DNA from: Nymphalis io
Taxonomy: Eukaryota; Arthropoda; Insecta; Lepidoptera; Nymphalidae
Direction: 5' to 3'
NCBI RefSeq assembly: GCF_905147045.1
Contig: NC_065901.1
Span: 5,456,001 to 5,520,000 of the forward strand
DNA length: 64,000 nucleotides
In this document: piece after piece, positions 23,650 through 36,215 of the stretch
Layout: each line of letters starts with the position of its first letter
Position numbering within the stretch: the stretch's first letter is position 1
Position numbers and translations under genes: made by a program
The notes under the pieces: model-generated
What the model saw: the letters and a program-made list of their open reading frames with translations, nothing else
What the model was told of the DNA's origin: nothing
Databases searched by the model: none

Positions 23650-23853
23650 CGAGAATCTTTACCAATGATTCAGAGTTAAAATTTGCTAAATTTGTGTTTA
23701 TAATTCAACTGGTGCTCGGTGGTGAAGGAAAAAATCGTGAAGAAACCAGTAGGTAACGAACGATTTTCAGTCACGTGTATCAACTGACCCGCTTTGGAGC
23801 CGCATGATGAAGTAAACTCCAAACACTCTCATCAAAGAGAAGAGCTTGTATTA
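23650..23853 (+). repeat. SINE-D copy, diverged, head damaged
   Basis: 'aatttgtgtttataattcaa', 'ggtgctcggtggtgaagga', 'aaatcgtgaagaaacc' and 'gacccgctttggagccgca' follow the SINE-D body. The tRNA-like head is hardly recognisable. Confidence 0.65.
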
Positions 23854-23854
23854 T

Positions 23855-24000
23855 ATGTTAAGCCAGGATTTAAGCTATCTCTATTTAAAATTTCATCAAA
23901 TCCATTCAAAAGTTTTTGGATGAAAGAGTTACAAAGATCCATCCATCCGTCCTCACAGATTTTCGCATTTATAAAACAAGTTTTACTAGGATTTTGTAAT
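23855..24000 (+). repeat. Fragment of a common insect repeat tail
   Basis: 'aaaatttcatcaaatccatt' followed by 'gatgaaagagttaca' and 'cgcatttataaaac' matches the layout of a widespread repeat. That repeat carries a phrase of the type 'aatttcatc..atc.gttcag..gt' and ends 'ttcgcatttataat'. Related pieces lie at 30140 and 40360. I cannot assign the superfamily from this piece. Confidence 0.45.
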
Positions 24001-24254
24001 TAGATAGTTCGTTTATTGAGGAAGATATAAGGCCCATAACTTCACGCTACGATCCTAACAAGTGTAGAACCATAAACATCCACTAACCTAGCAAACTGCT
24101 TAAAACGGTCACGTCCGAGTATAATTCGAGCATAGAATAATAGATGCAAGTAAAATTCACATTTTCCAAAATGAAATGATTTGTCTAAATCTTATTATGC
24201 GCGCAGCACTCTAAAATATAATATAATGAGCAGAAACCAAGTCGAACATTGACG

Positions 24255-24457
24255 AAACAGCAATACTTGATATTGTTGTGTTCCGGTTTGAAGGGTGAGT
24301 GAGCCAGTGTAATTACAGGCACAAGGGACATAAAATCTTAGTTCCCAAGGTTGGTGGCGCATTGGCTATAAGCGATGGTTGACATTTCTTACAATGCCAA
24401 TGTCTAAGGGCGTTTGGTGACTCGTCCACCTTCCTATACTATAAAAAAAAAAAAAAG
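24255..24457 (+). mobile_element. SINE-A, 5'-truncated, with 3' deletion and poly(A)
   Basis: Begins inside the element at 'aaacagcaatacttgatatt' and ends in A14. Just before the tail, 'ggtgac' joins directly to 'tcgtccaccttcctat', so about 26 bases including the shared 'cacttaccatcaggtgg' motif are missing. Apart from that it is close to the young copies. Confidence 0.85.
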
Positions 24458-24504
24458 AAACCTTGTCAAGGTTAACATGGGTTTAGTCTGATATATTTTT
24501 TTAA

Positions 24505-24729
24505 TGTATTTTAAGCATACGGACGGGAAAATGGGCTACCTGATAGTATATGATATGTAAGAAATGTTAACCATTCTTTACATCATCACCAATCTTGAGA
24601 ACTAAATTGTTATGTATACATACATACTCACCCGTTAAACCGAAACGCAACCATACTAAGTATTGCTGTTTGGCATTAGAATATGTGTTACCTACCCAGA
24701 TAGGCTTGCACAAAGCCCTAGCATCAAGT
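24505..24729 (-). repeat. SINE-A copy, diverged
   Basis: The antisense body is recognisable from 'ggacgggaaaatgggctacc' to 'aggcttgcacaaagccctag', with several deletions in the centre. It lies only about 50 bases from the oppositely oriented copy at 24255, so the pair forms an imperfect inverted repeat. Confidence 0.7.
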
Positions 24730-24732
24730 AAA

Positions 24733-26577
24733 TAAACAGTAAGTGGATAAGCTCATTATAAATACATAGATATATTTTCTATACTCGCTGAATCAACTTA
24801 TATTATTTTGTTATCCTTATTTTCGTTTATAATAAATAAAACAAGATTAACAAAATATTCATGATATTAATATCCAAAGAAATCCAATGAAGCAATAACT
24901 TCGTCATTTTGAATATAACTTATTTAATTACATTATTGACATTCGATCAATTTCGAGTTCTAACTTTTTTAATATCGAAATTCCAGGATTTGTCGAAAAT
25001 CGGGTTCGCCTCAAGACATGGTTGGTAATAAAAATAAATAAAAGTGAAGGCGCTTGTTTTTATCTAAGTCTGCATGGCAAAGGGAAACCGTGGGTCATTC
25101 CGTTTAGCCTTTTCCGTTGCCCTTGTCACCGATAAAATCAATCACCCTTGAAATAAGGGCTTTATTGTACAGGATTCCATAATTAAGAGGCTGATATCTC
25201 AGATCTATCTCCAAAAGTCTAAATAAGAAAGGAAATGTTGAAAAGTAACACTTTTTCTTTATCTATTAAACTATAATGGGTCTCCACAATTAGGCGAGGT
25301 TTTCTTCGGTTAAGGAAATAACTACACTACGTTGATATTTATATATGTTTTATATAAATCAACATCACTCTAAATACGCTAGTGTCCTCAAAATGTATTA
25401 CTTTGTCGCTTATAAATTAAATATACAAATTAACCACATGAAATCTCTTAACTAAATATTTTAGAAAGAGATTTACATAAAATTTTAAATAAACAAGTAA
25501 GTTTCCAACACTTCGTTTATTTAAAGACGGTAACTTAGCAAATACAACGTTTAACTTCAATATATAATGGGACAAAACTGAGGTAATAGCTTTCTTAGAA
25601 ACGAGAGCTTTAGAAATGAATGACTTAAATGGTCAATTTGTGATGTCGGTTTTAATACTACTTCGTGCTTATCTTATATTATATAGATAAATGATTTGAA
25701 AAATATATTATTTCAAGCTTCAGTAGCTTTGAATCATTACTTTCATAGTATGACATATATATATATACCACTATAACTTATATACATACCACCACTATAA
25801 ATAATAACAACATATATTATTACCACTATAACTGTTAACCAAAATTTTCATTTTGTTTTTCTTAGATGTAAACTATAAAAATAAGATTTTTTTTTAAATA
25901 TTATTATATTTTAAAAGGATCATATTTTGTACTGCGTTTTCTTCGCAATATTTTAAATATATAATAAGATAAGGCAACGTTTTATCCCTCGGAGTCTGTT
26001 ACATTCAATATTTTTTCCATCCGTACCTGTATATAAAATTTATTCATGTAATCCCCTACACGACTTGCTCATCGATTTGTAAAGTGAAAAAACGTTCATT
26101 TTTGAAAAGTAAATATGAAGCTATATAAAACGCTACCATTTTTATTCTAGTAGTAAATGACAAACATTCACACAAGAATTATTCATATTAGAAATTAAAT
26201 AACATATTAAAAATACGCAAATCATAATAAATAAAATTTAATATTACTTTGTAAGTTTCATCTTTCAATATATACGTTGTATGTAGACCCTTATGCTACG
26301 GATGCGAAACAGGAATGGATAGGTTGTCAAAATGAAGACCGCATGGCATGACTGGAATGGTGGCAGAATGCTAGAACCATTTTTCTATCGGTCGATCCAA
26401 TTTTCTTTCTCAATAAACCACAGGAGTGAAAGAGAATTCGTTTTTACTGTGACTCCAAGGTATAAGTGTTTTAACGGTAAACGGAACAAATGTCGATTTT
26501 AGAATTATAATTAAATATTTGTCTGAAAATGGTATAAGAATTCATGAATTTACGAAACTGATGTAATATATAATTGT
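24733..26577. other. AT-rich DNA, no gene seen
   Basis: TA-rich runs near 25757-25768. A less AT-rich patch at 26280-26460 has no recognised identity. Confidence 0.45.
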
Positions 26578-26589
26578 ATATAAAGCTGG

Positions 26590-26892
26590 AGCCGAGATGG
26601 CCCTGTGGTAAGAACGCGTGAATCTTAACCGATGATCGTGGGTTCAAACCCGGGCAAGCACCACTGAATTTTCATGTGCTTAATTTGTGATTATAATTCA
26701 TCTCGTGCTTTACGGTGAAGGAAAACATCGTGAGGAAACCTGCATGTGTCTAATTTCACTGAAGTTCTGCCACATGTGAATTCTACCAACCCGCATTGGA
26801 GCAGCGTGGTGGAATAAGCTCCAAACCTTCTCCTCAAAAAGAGGAGAGGAGGCCTTTAGCCCAGCAGTGGGACATTCACAGGCTGTTACGGA
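26590..26892 (+). mobile_element. SINE-D, complete tRNA-derived SINE with target-site duplication
   Basis: The head carries an A box (TGGCCCTGTGG, 26598-26608) and a B box (GGTTCAAACCC, 26641-26651), followed by a body of about 220 bases. The tail is 'gcccagcagtgggacattca' and 'caggctgttac'. A 12-bp direct repeat 'atataaagctgg' flanks it at 26578-26589 and 26893-26904. Intact Pol III boxes and a perfect target-site duplication point to a recent insertion. It resembles the tRNA-derived butterfly SINEs known as Metulj, from memory only. The minus-strand 68-codon frame is not a gene. Confidence 0.9.
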
Positions 26893-26904
26893 ATATAAAG
26901 CTGG

Positions 26905-29900
26905 GAAATACAACATTTATTTGAAGTCTAAATTAGAGGTACTTCACGATTAATGAATTGTAAAAAGGCGATTAAAAGAATGATTTAGTATCTGCCACTG
27001 GTTGGTTTAGTGATCGTTGCCACTGAACGACTGCCCTAACGATCGTTCGATCTTTGCACATGAAAAATATTTGCTTAGGCAATAAGTGTTTGTCGTTGTC
27101 TGTGTTTGCAATAGTGCCGTTCATGATCAGAAAACTTTGAGTCAAAATTGTGGTAGTTGATTCAAAGCGGGTCATTTAATAATAACAATAAATAATAAAT
27201 AACTTTATTCACCAAAAAATATTTAGTATAAATCGTAAATTTATTTATTGCCTCAATATCAACTGTAATATGTCAATTGATAAGATACAACAATAGGATT
27301 CTGTAAAGCGTTATTTTTTATAAATAAATCTTTATTATTGAATATATTATCAAAATATATCCATAATATGGTGTTATTTCATTTAACATTAAATGAAAAA
27401 ATGTCTAATATTTTTTTATATTTTAATAACATAAGTAATATACATTTCATATTTCTCTTTTCGTCTTTTTTTAAAGACCTATACTTGATATTAAATAATC
27501 TTGAAATACAATAACGAATAAATTCACACTCATTCTCACAATGTAACGCTTAACCGATTTTTTTTTCTTAAATAAAATTGATGATAGTGAAGGTGCCAAA
27601 ATCTCTTAAGTATTATAGAAGATTAACAGTTCTAAATTCATACTCTTACGTTCTCTTTACCTTAATCTGAACAGTTTGGCAAGAACGTAAGTAATAACAT
27701 TTACGTATTAGCCCGGCAAATAGAATTTTAGTTCATTCTGTCACATACATAACTTAACCTAGTAGGGACTTTACTATTGATGTAAATATAATTCAAGCCA
27801 ACTTCTGTTTACAAAAGTATAAAATTAAATGGCATATAAATAAATCCTGTATATTTATAGAACTCTGTTGTAAAGTTTCAGCTGGATCAGTAAATTGTAT
27901 AAGTAGTAGATAGTAGTGTTTATTTTATATTTTTCTTTAGTTAAAACCGTTTCTTGTTGTTATAATTTTGTATATGAGTCTTGTTACTTGAATAAATAAA
28001 TAATTATTATTTAATTGTTTATATTATTGTATTATCATCACATTATTAGAACCGCAGAAGTAAATGTTCACACTTAATGAGTAACTGTAAAGCTTTCTTA
28101 AATTTCAACAAAAATTAATTGTGATTGATAATAAATTAAAAAAAAGAAACAAATAATATTTTTAAATTTGATTGATAACTGATCTACACGGAAAGATCAC
28201 GTAAAATATTACCTTTTGTAAATGTAATAATTACATAAAAAAAGTTTTAATCTGCAAGTAAAACTAAACACTTTTCGTGAAACAATTTGACTGCAGGTAC
28301 GTTCATAAAAATCTGTCTGGTACGTTAAAAGTGGTATTTGACAAGACAATCTGCCGGCTCTTTTACTACCGGTATATATCTAAAGAAAATAAATATTTAG
28401 TTGTTTAACATGAGCCAGACCAATTTAATTGACGGGAGAAACATAATCTATAAATCTATTATTATTTATCGTTATAGAAAATAATTACATACTTCAATTG
28501 CAAAAGATCATAAAAAAACTGGAATTACGTTACTCTAATTTGCTGTAATGTTTTTCATAATTATCAGAATTTTCTTCATATCAAATTTTAGATAAACGTT
28601 TAAAATACTTTTTGTTACTTTTAAATAAGTTTGATCGAATGAAATTTTTTAATATACAATGTAATGCTTTTATATTTTGTAAAAAAATGTGTACAAATAT
28701 TTCGATAACATATAAAAAACGGTGCAATTACCTTATCTAATAAAGTTTTTATAAAACAATTCTTAATGGTTACAATATTGCACTTGCCTTTTTTTATTTT
28801 TTTTTACATTCAAAAAATAACGTATACGATACGTTTATCGTGAATACCTTATAGATTTAAAACTGAAATAAAAAATAGAGAAATACACGCAAACCGCAAA
28901 GTTAAGGATTGAATATGCTAAACATTTGTACACTCTTACATACTAATCGAGAGAATCTCTAATATTTGTAATGGGAGCAAAAAAGAAAAAACTGCTTGTT
29001 TAATTAAACACCAGATAGAAGCCACGTTTATTTTCAAGCATAATTTCTTAAGGTCTCCAAAGCTATTATCTTAATAAGAATAGGAGAGACTTTAGTGTGT
29101 GGCAGAGATGAGCTCCTAACGAAAACAAAGTCATTATTTCCGAACGTACGACATATTTTGAATGTTTTCTTGTAAGTTGGAAAGTGGGGTGACGAAAACA
29201 GGGCTTGAACAAAGCGGAATAAACGCCAAACGTACATTTGTCAATATACAGTCAGCGCAAACAAGTAAGTTGGGTTTTTTATCAAATCACTTAATATGAA
29301 AAACGTACTATTTTGTGTGATGTTTACTGGGACTACAAAAAATATTTTTGAAATATTAAAACATTTTTTTTTTGTTTTAAATAAAACTATATTAAGCCAA
29401 AATAAAAAATAAAAAACTTAAATTAACCCTACGCTCTCCTTTTAAAATTGTATAAGGAAGAACGCGCATACAAAATAGTTTTCAATAAGATTGAAGTTAT
29501 TGCAAGGTCAACTTAATTTTGCTGGCGGTATTTCGCTCCATTCTGTAGGCCATTGAGAGGCTGAAATTGTTGCTGAACATTTCAACGCAGCTACAATCTC
29601 GGATATATAGTTTTTTTTATGTGTTCCCTTTTATATTAGGATTCGTTTAAAAGGTTTCATTACAAAATGTTTTGAATAGAAATATTTTGTTCGGTAAGTA
29701 ACAGAAAAATATAACATTAATATTACGTAAGATTTGTTCATGAAACTCATAATGATAATAGCTTATGTCCTGGAATAAATTAGTTGTCTTTATCCCGCAT
29801 CATGCGAACATTTTGAAAGCGTAAACGATAAATAGTTCGCTGCATGACAACATAAAAGAATTATTATGTCTTAAATAATAAAATACATTTGTACTATTTA

Positions 29901-30139
29901 AATTATGTATAACTGCAAATACTGATCAGTAAATACCGTTTCCTTTATACAACTCTAAGTACAATATCAATTTAATAAAATTCATAAGAAAATAATAAAG
30001 TGAGACAAAATCTCATATTAAAATAAAATAATAAATTTCTAATTTGGTTTAGAACATATAAGCAAACATTAAAATATAAAATATATTTATTGAGAAATGA
30101 AATATCAACTTAATTTCCTTATTTTACTTTATCTCCCTA
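26905..30139. other. Long AT-rich block, no gene seen
   Basis: Over 3 kb without a recognised repeat. Minus-strand frames at 26972 and 29034 (67 codons each) have no motif. Poly(T) and poly(A) runs are frequent. Confidence 0.5.
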
Positions 30140-30310
30140 CAGGTTCCCCGTGACTGAGTGGAACTGGTTTTCCCGTAAATCCTGTTATTTATATACCTTT
30201 TTCCTTACACGCGTCCCAGGCTACCTCAATATCAGATTTCATTACGATCGTGTTCAGGTTTAGTAGTCGATTGATAATGATGTAACAAACAGACAGAGTA
30301 ATTTTAAATT
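30140..30310 (+). repeat. Fragment of common insect repeat tail
   Basis: 'atatcagatttcattacgat' followed by 'gtaacaaacagacagagtaa' matches the same repeat type as 23855. It lies directly against the SINE-C at 30312. Confidence 0.45.
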
Positions 30311-30311
30311 T

Positions 30312-30682
30312 ATTAATAATGTCCTCGAGACCGATTTCGGCCAAGGCGGTCAATCTCAAGAGAGATTAACCAACTGCGCAGGAGATATTGTAGTGCACAA
30401 GTGAGTGTGCAAACACAGGTGCATTCTGTCTTCCCTAGTTCTCATAATCCGATAGGACGGCAATCCGACACGACCGGAAAGAGTTCAGGTGCAGGACCAA
30501 CGGCTTTACGTGCTTTCCGAGGAACGGGAGTGTACACACTTTCTACTTCTAGAGTCCGGGCTGCTACTGAGAATTTTCTGGCAAGAAAAGCCAATATCTT
30601 TTTATTGGCCCGACCTGGAAATTGAACCCAGGACCTCCGAGTCTGCAGCCTTACATATATACTCGACCACCGAGGCAGTCAC
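30312..30682 (-). mobile_element. SINE-C, near full-length
   Basis: Read on the minus strand the tRNA-like head is 'gcctcggtggtcgagtata' with 'ctgggttcaatttccaggtc' (B-box-like). The body has 'agtagcagcccgg', 'cgtaaagccgttggtcctgc' and 'gtttgcacactcacttgtgc', and it ends 'ggccgaaatcggtctcgagg'. All parts are in the same order as at 43241, with scattered changes. Plus-strand frames at 30401 and 30489 are by-products. Confidence 0.85.
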
Positions 30683-31034
30683 GTTTATAATATTAGACTA
30701 TTATTAAATTTTTCAGTGACTTCAGGATCATTTTTAGCAAACGTACGCAATTATAAGTTAATTGAATTAAAATATTATCAAATTTCATTCAAAGCGGAAA
30801 TGTTTACAAAATTAATTTCGGGTAGAGAGCTTCATCATTTTAACACGGACATCGTTGGAATTAATGTCTTCAAACGAGACGTTAAGCCTAAAATTTGCAA
30901 TTTCGCCTGAGTAATCTGTAATAAATTAATTAATAGTGTATTTATGGGTAATGTTTGATAACCGGCGAATGATAAGTAGCTCTCTAAAATATAAAATTTT
31001 AAAAAAGAGTCTTTTAGCTGGAAGATGTTTTTTT

Positions 31035-31112
31035 GTAGTGCTGCTGTTTCGCGGTAGAATATCTGATGAGTGGGTGGTACCTACCCAGACGAGCTTGCAA
31101 AAAACCAGTAAA
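31035..31112 (-). repeat. SINE-A 5'-end fragment
   Basis: 'ctgctgtttcgcggtagaat' through 'tggtacctacccagacgagc' to 'ccagta' is the antisense SINE-A 5' quarter. The rest is missing although the piece is well conserved, as expected if poly(A)-side sequence was deleted or the copy was broken by rearrangement. Confidence 0.7.
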
Positions 31113-31129
31113 TCATGTAAATGATAATC

Positions 31130-31225
31130 GAAAAAGGGTTTGAATCAAGGCAAGCAATAACATGACTTTCATGCATGAAACCGCATTGGAGCAGTGTGGT
31201 GGGTGAGATAAGTTCAAAGTATTGC
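31130..31225 (+). repeat. SINE-D fragments
   Basis: 'agggtttgaatcaaggcaag' (B-box region) and, shortly after, 'accgcattggagcagtgtgg' come from SINE-D with the middle deleted. Confidence 0.55.
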
Positions 31226-33182
31226 AAACACGAGTGTAATTTTCACAATCGTTATAAAAATAATCACATCAGTATTCCTTTACCGCCGCTAGAGGGATGA
31301 ATTTTAAATACCAATTAAGTACGTTTAAACTCAAACGGCTTGATCTATATGCTGTCTAGGGAGTGATTAGTTAAGCATTACTGTGTTTTCTTCTTTCAAA
31401 TGTCAAAAAAATGATGATATAAAGAGAAAAATGAGAATTGAACTAAATATCCGTTAAACAACGTTCATAAGTAAGGCCGATAATGTTGAGTTCTTGGTGT
31501 TGATTAATATTTCTTTTGAATTATAGTAACTATATTTAATGTTTCACTTGAATAAATAGTTGGTCTTTAGTTAAATGGCAAGTTAACTTACGTTACACAG
31601 ACTTCTTTTAAGCTTCAGACGAGGTTAATGCCAATTTATTAAAGTAATTTCTCACATCTTAAGATTAGTCTGATGAATGTGCTAAAGAAAAAGATAATTC
31701 ACACAGCTTACTTTTGAACTTGTTATCTGGTATTCGTGGTGTAACACACACGTTTTTCCTGGTTCCTTTTTATCTTATTTCCTTAAAGTTTTAAAAATCA
31801 TTACAAGCGTTTTTGAAATAGCACGTAGTGTTTTTTGTTGATTACATCATTAATGCCTGAAATTTATAAGCTTTGTTTCAAAAAATATGCCTGAACTACT
31901 ATATCCTAAAACTATAACCTACAACAATGGAAAGATCTATTAACCTAATTAGTACTTTAATACATCAAAAACAAAAAACAAACATAAGTTAGCTCTTTGT
32001 ATGATGGGTACAATAACTCAAGTTATTAGTTTTTATTTTACTAAATGGTCTATTGATATGTGTCATTTAAGACGATATTGCAATATCACACATCTGCACA
32101 TGATTCAACACTTTCTATAATGACTTTTCATCAATAAATAATGTAGCGACTATAACGGAAATTGTTATTCGCCTAACGTGAACAATTTCGGAACATACTC
32201 AACGCTGTATAGAATCATAAACACTGATACTAAAATATACTTTATCTGCTTTCTTAATTTAGTGATGGGATACTTTATTTATTTCATAAAAGTCATAATC
32301 ACAACAATTTTGGAATAAGTTCCTAATTTTCTTCTCAAGGGAAGATGTCTTAGTCCAACGGCGTTATATTTGCTAGCTCTCATTTTTTATGTGTGTGTAA
32401 GTACTATGTAGATTTAGGTATGCTTATATATTATTTGGCTTATTTAAGTTTATTAAATGCATACTATGCGCGATTTTGTCCTTCCCGTCTTCAATGTTTT
32501 AATAGAAAGAGAAAGAAAGAGATCACTGTGAATATTATCCCGCATTTGCATGATTTAAAATATATAATAATGGACTATTTATTATTTTAGGGTAAGTTTT
32601 GTATAGTGTGTAGAATAAATATAAAATTTCAAAATCGTTAAAATTTGAAACAAATAAAAAGTATTAAATGTGTAAAGTTGTAAAATATTTTGATACTATA
32701 CGGAATATATATACGTATGAATATACGTATATAAATGTAGTGTTACTTTTAGGTACAAGCAAAATGTTGAATACTTTACATAGGATGAAATAACCGTAAA
32801 TTTAACTGTATGTTCTGAAACAAAACCTATAAACGTTAAAAAACTCATTTAACGGAGCGCTTGAAAATACGTAAGCGCGCCGCTTTAAACGTGAGTGTAT
32901 CTTTTTCTCTCGTAAATGAACCATTTTGCTTATATTATACGATTTTTCATCTTCCTTTCTTTATTCGAATGATGTTAAAGTCATATTCCCGAATGCCTTA
33001 TAATATGTTTTTGAAATAAGTAATAACAAACCATTTTCATAATTAAAAAAATATTCAAATTATCCAAAAGTACAAATTTGTGAAAGGGTTTTGTGCCCGC
33101 CCGTCTAAGTAGTTATGAAAACATAATCTATATGAATTTTCTAGCGCCAAATAGCTATAATACTCGTAGCAGAGTTATAATA
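31226..33182. other. AT-rich DNA, no gene seen
   Basis: A short palindromic stretch 'tatatacgta' / 'tacgtatata' lies near 32708-32735. No coding signal. Confidence 0.5.
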
Positions 33183-33290
33183 TCTTAGTTCACAAGATTG
33201 ACAGCTCATTCAGGATGGTTAATATTTTTTACAATGTCTATGGGCAATGGTGACCGCTGGCCATTGAGTGGACCATTTTCCTCTCAATTT
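33183..33290 (+). repeat. SINE-A fragment, highly diverged
   Basis: 'cttagttcacaagattga', 'ggatggttaatattttttac' and 'atgggcaatggtgacc' follow the 3' half of SINE-A in order. Confidence 0.55.
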
Positions 33291-33295
33291 ATTAT

Positions 33296-35494
33296 ATAAT
33301 CTGTTTTTTTTTCTCGTTTCTATTAATTACAATATCTGTTACTAAAAATATTAGAATTGAAAATCTTTTTCAATTTTTTTTAAGCTAATTTAAAAATGTA
33401 CGTAATCATTGATTATCTAATTTTTATTTTAAGAATCTTAAAACAATGAAAAACATTTATAAGTTGATTTTATTATTCGAAATTAAGTAAAAATTAAATA
33501 TATTATAGACGTCATACAGTTACATTATTCTTTCTGAGAGGTAATACTATGAACATTAATAATTTTATTGGAGTAAAATTCAATATTCCTAAAATAATTT
33601 TGAATGTGTTAAAAAACGTAAAACGGACTATTGAAAAACTAAAAAGTATATAAAATGAACCCGCTTATAACACGTACTAAGCGATTTATATTTCCACTAA
33701 AATTTTATCTTTATTTTATGTGACTTTCATCGCATTCACCTCGATGCATCCAATTTCGTTATAAACTTTATAGACGTTGCTGTGTTTATGAATATAATTT
33801 TGAAAGCATTAAGTATGATTTAATTTTAATAGTATTAACTGTTTGAAATAAAAAATGGTTAACAATATTAATATTAATATTATATGATATGATATTATTA
33901 TAAATTTTTTTAATAAAATTCTTCCTACAAATATTTTGGACGGAATTTGAAGTTTCATATATTTTGCGATAGTGCTAGATAGTGTAATGATTCCAGTCTG
34001 GGTTGTACCACAGCTTATTCACAAGGAGCAATAGTATAATAAGGAGCATATAAGGAGCAATATAGACAAAAATGACGAAGATAATTAGCTCAGTATGGAT
34101 GAAATGGTAATAGCACACAGGGGGATTATACAACTGCAATCACCCGAGCTGTCATATTGTATAGATCGATTGGACTAAGATGACGGATGAAAGGTGAATA
34201 TATTCAGCTGTGATTAGTATGTTTCGAGATGAGTCTGAGACGAGAATGGATAGAATACAAAATGAGTATATAAGAGGAAATTTGCCATCCTGTAACAGAA
34301 AAACTAAAATAAATTCGATTATCTTGGTATATAATGTGGTGAAATGAATGACATATTACAAGAATGTTATGAATATGAACGGATATAAAAAATATAAAGA
34401 TGTAAAAGATGAAGGTGTGAAGAATAATATATGTAAGAAGTAAATAATTCTCTTTCTTCTTTGTCTCTCTATTCCTTAATATGAATAGAGACAAAGAGAG
34501 ATGAACGCTGAACCCTAACATACGTGATAATGAACCATCTTGATAGTTATTGGCAGTAGTAATTTATTAAAGAACAATTATAATAGACGTGCAATGTGAC
34601 CATTTTAAAGAAGATGTATATATATATAGCCTAAATCTTATTTTTATTTTTTTTTAATTGATTTTGAAAAAAGTTTTAGTTTTTTTTAGAGTAAAAATTT
34701 TAAGTATAAAATAAGTTGAACATAATGAAATTTGATTTATCTCTAGATATTATGTGAGGCGTTAGAGTAATTTTCGTATACACTCGTATCTACAACAGAT
34801 CCATTACCATAGTAAAAAAACTGAATATTTAAAAATCAAATAACGGTTTCAATTATAATATATTATTATGTATTTTTTTATATTTAAACCATTATTAAAA
34901 TATAACTGAACCTAATAATCAACACAATGCTTATTTAACATTGATTTCGATAGATATTTAAAAGCTATAAAGTGAAGTTTGTTAGTACTTTAAGGGTCCT
35001 AATTGCTTTGGTTTCCTCTACAAAACGGTTTGGGTCGGCAAATTAAACAAGCGCAAGTCATTAGAAGTGAAGCGAAGTATACATGTTTATAAGTAAAATA
35101 AACTGATTGTAACAAGTTCATTACAGAAGCTTAATAGGAAACTTCATTCTGATTTTTAATGTTTCTTTTTAATAATACAATATTACTGGACTATAAATAT
35201 TCTGATATATTCTTAATAGTTATTGTGTTCCATTTTCGTAAAAAAATTACTTTTAAATGTGAAAAAGCTCGACCAGAACCTAACATATGTTAAGCCTCTA
35301 AAATGCACTCGTATTTTACGAAGATTTTCTATTTTGTAGAGAGATAAAAAGACAGATGAGAATCGAATGGTGTTACAGTGGTTGTGTAATTTTCTAGCTT
35401 AACTCTAAAACTTGTAAATCCCCGAAGAGGGTTGTTGCATGACATAGTAAAAATATTGTTTAATTTTCTTAGAGAGAGTTAGAGAGATTATTTT
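33296..35494. other. AT-rich DNA with short inverted repeat near 34460
   Basis: 'ctttgtctctctattc' and 'gaatagagacaaag' (34460-34497) pair with a two-base bulge. The minus-strand frame 34204-34521 is low-complexity, hydrophobic and AT-driven. Confidence 0.45.
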
Positions 35495-36215
35495 AGCTCA
35501 ATCATAATCATCATCATATTCAGCCCATGTTAATCTACTTCTCCCGGTCCTGTGTTAATCGCATCCATTGAGCACCCACCATTTCTCGTCTGACCATCGA
35601 CTAGGCCACCATTCCGTGACAATTTTAGTCCACCGTCTTCCCGTATGTGAGTCTCACGGCGCTAAAGGCCCCGAAATACCCATTATAAAACCAGTGGTAG
35701 CTACACAGTCTTTTCGAGGGACTTCACGGGATCGCTTGCGTATACTACCGTACCGTCCCGACGGTTGGCCTCTGCGGGCCTCCAAATCCTAGAGGGTTCT
35801 CGAGGTACAGATACCCCCTGGCCTCGGCAACACTCACGGCGTCTTTTCCCTGGTCTTCTTCGGCGAAGCGGGTCAATGGAGGCAATCTTCTCGCGCTCTT
35901 GCTTCGCGGCCTCCTTACACATTTACTCCAACGACATTTTCGCAGAAGGAGACCATCTCCATCTCCCTACCAAGCTCTCGCTACCAAGCATGGCGTTTAT
36001 TACGCTCCGCAGCGAGAGGTCTCCGCTGATTAAGGTTATCAAGGAAAGGCGCTAAGGCCCCCAAGCGGCACAATCCATCAGAGTGGCACGCCGTGTCTGT
36101 AGGCGCACCACACTCGTGCCAGAAGTGCGTTACCTCCTGCCTGACTATACCGTGTAGGTACTTACTGAAGCACCCATGTCCGGTAAACACCTAAGTGCCG
36201 TCTTCCCCTCTAGCC
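35495..36215 (-). pseudogene. R1-like LINE, C-terminal zinc-finger region and 3' end
   Basis: Minus-strand translation gives 'TGHGCFSKYLHGIVRQE', then 'HECGAPTDTACH' and 'GLC', the C-terminal zinc-finger region found after the reverse transcriptase in R1-clade LINEs. The first cysteine of the CCHC set appears replaced ('FWHECG'). In shifted frames it continues with 'AKQEREKIASIDPLRRRRPG', the basic tail typical of the group. The 3' UTR ends with 'gctgaatatgatgatgatta' on the minus strand. The piece is interrupted by at least two frameshifts and lacks all of the polymerase. GC content is much higher than the flanks. The plus-strand frames at 35568 and 35765 are shadows. Confidence 0.8.

Noticed and set aside
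25060..25125. Possible hairpin around 'caaagggaaacc' and 'ccgttgcccttg'
   Set aside because: The pairing is interrupted by mismatches and is weak compared with the hairpin at 22642.
34204..34521. 105-codon minus-strand frame, hydrophobic
   Set aside because: Reads through A/T-rich low-complexity sequence; the apparent membrane segments come from composition.
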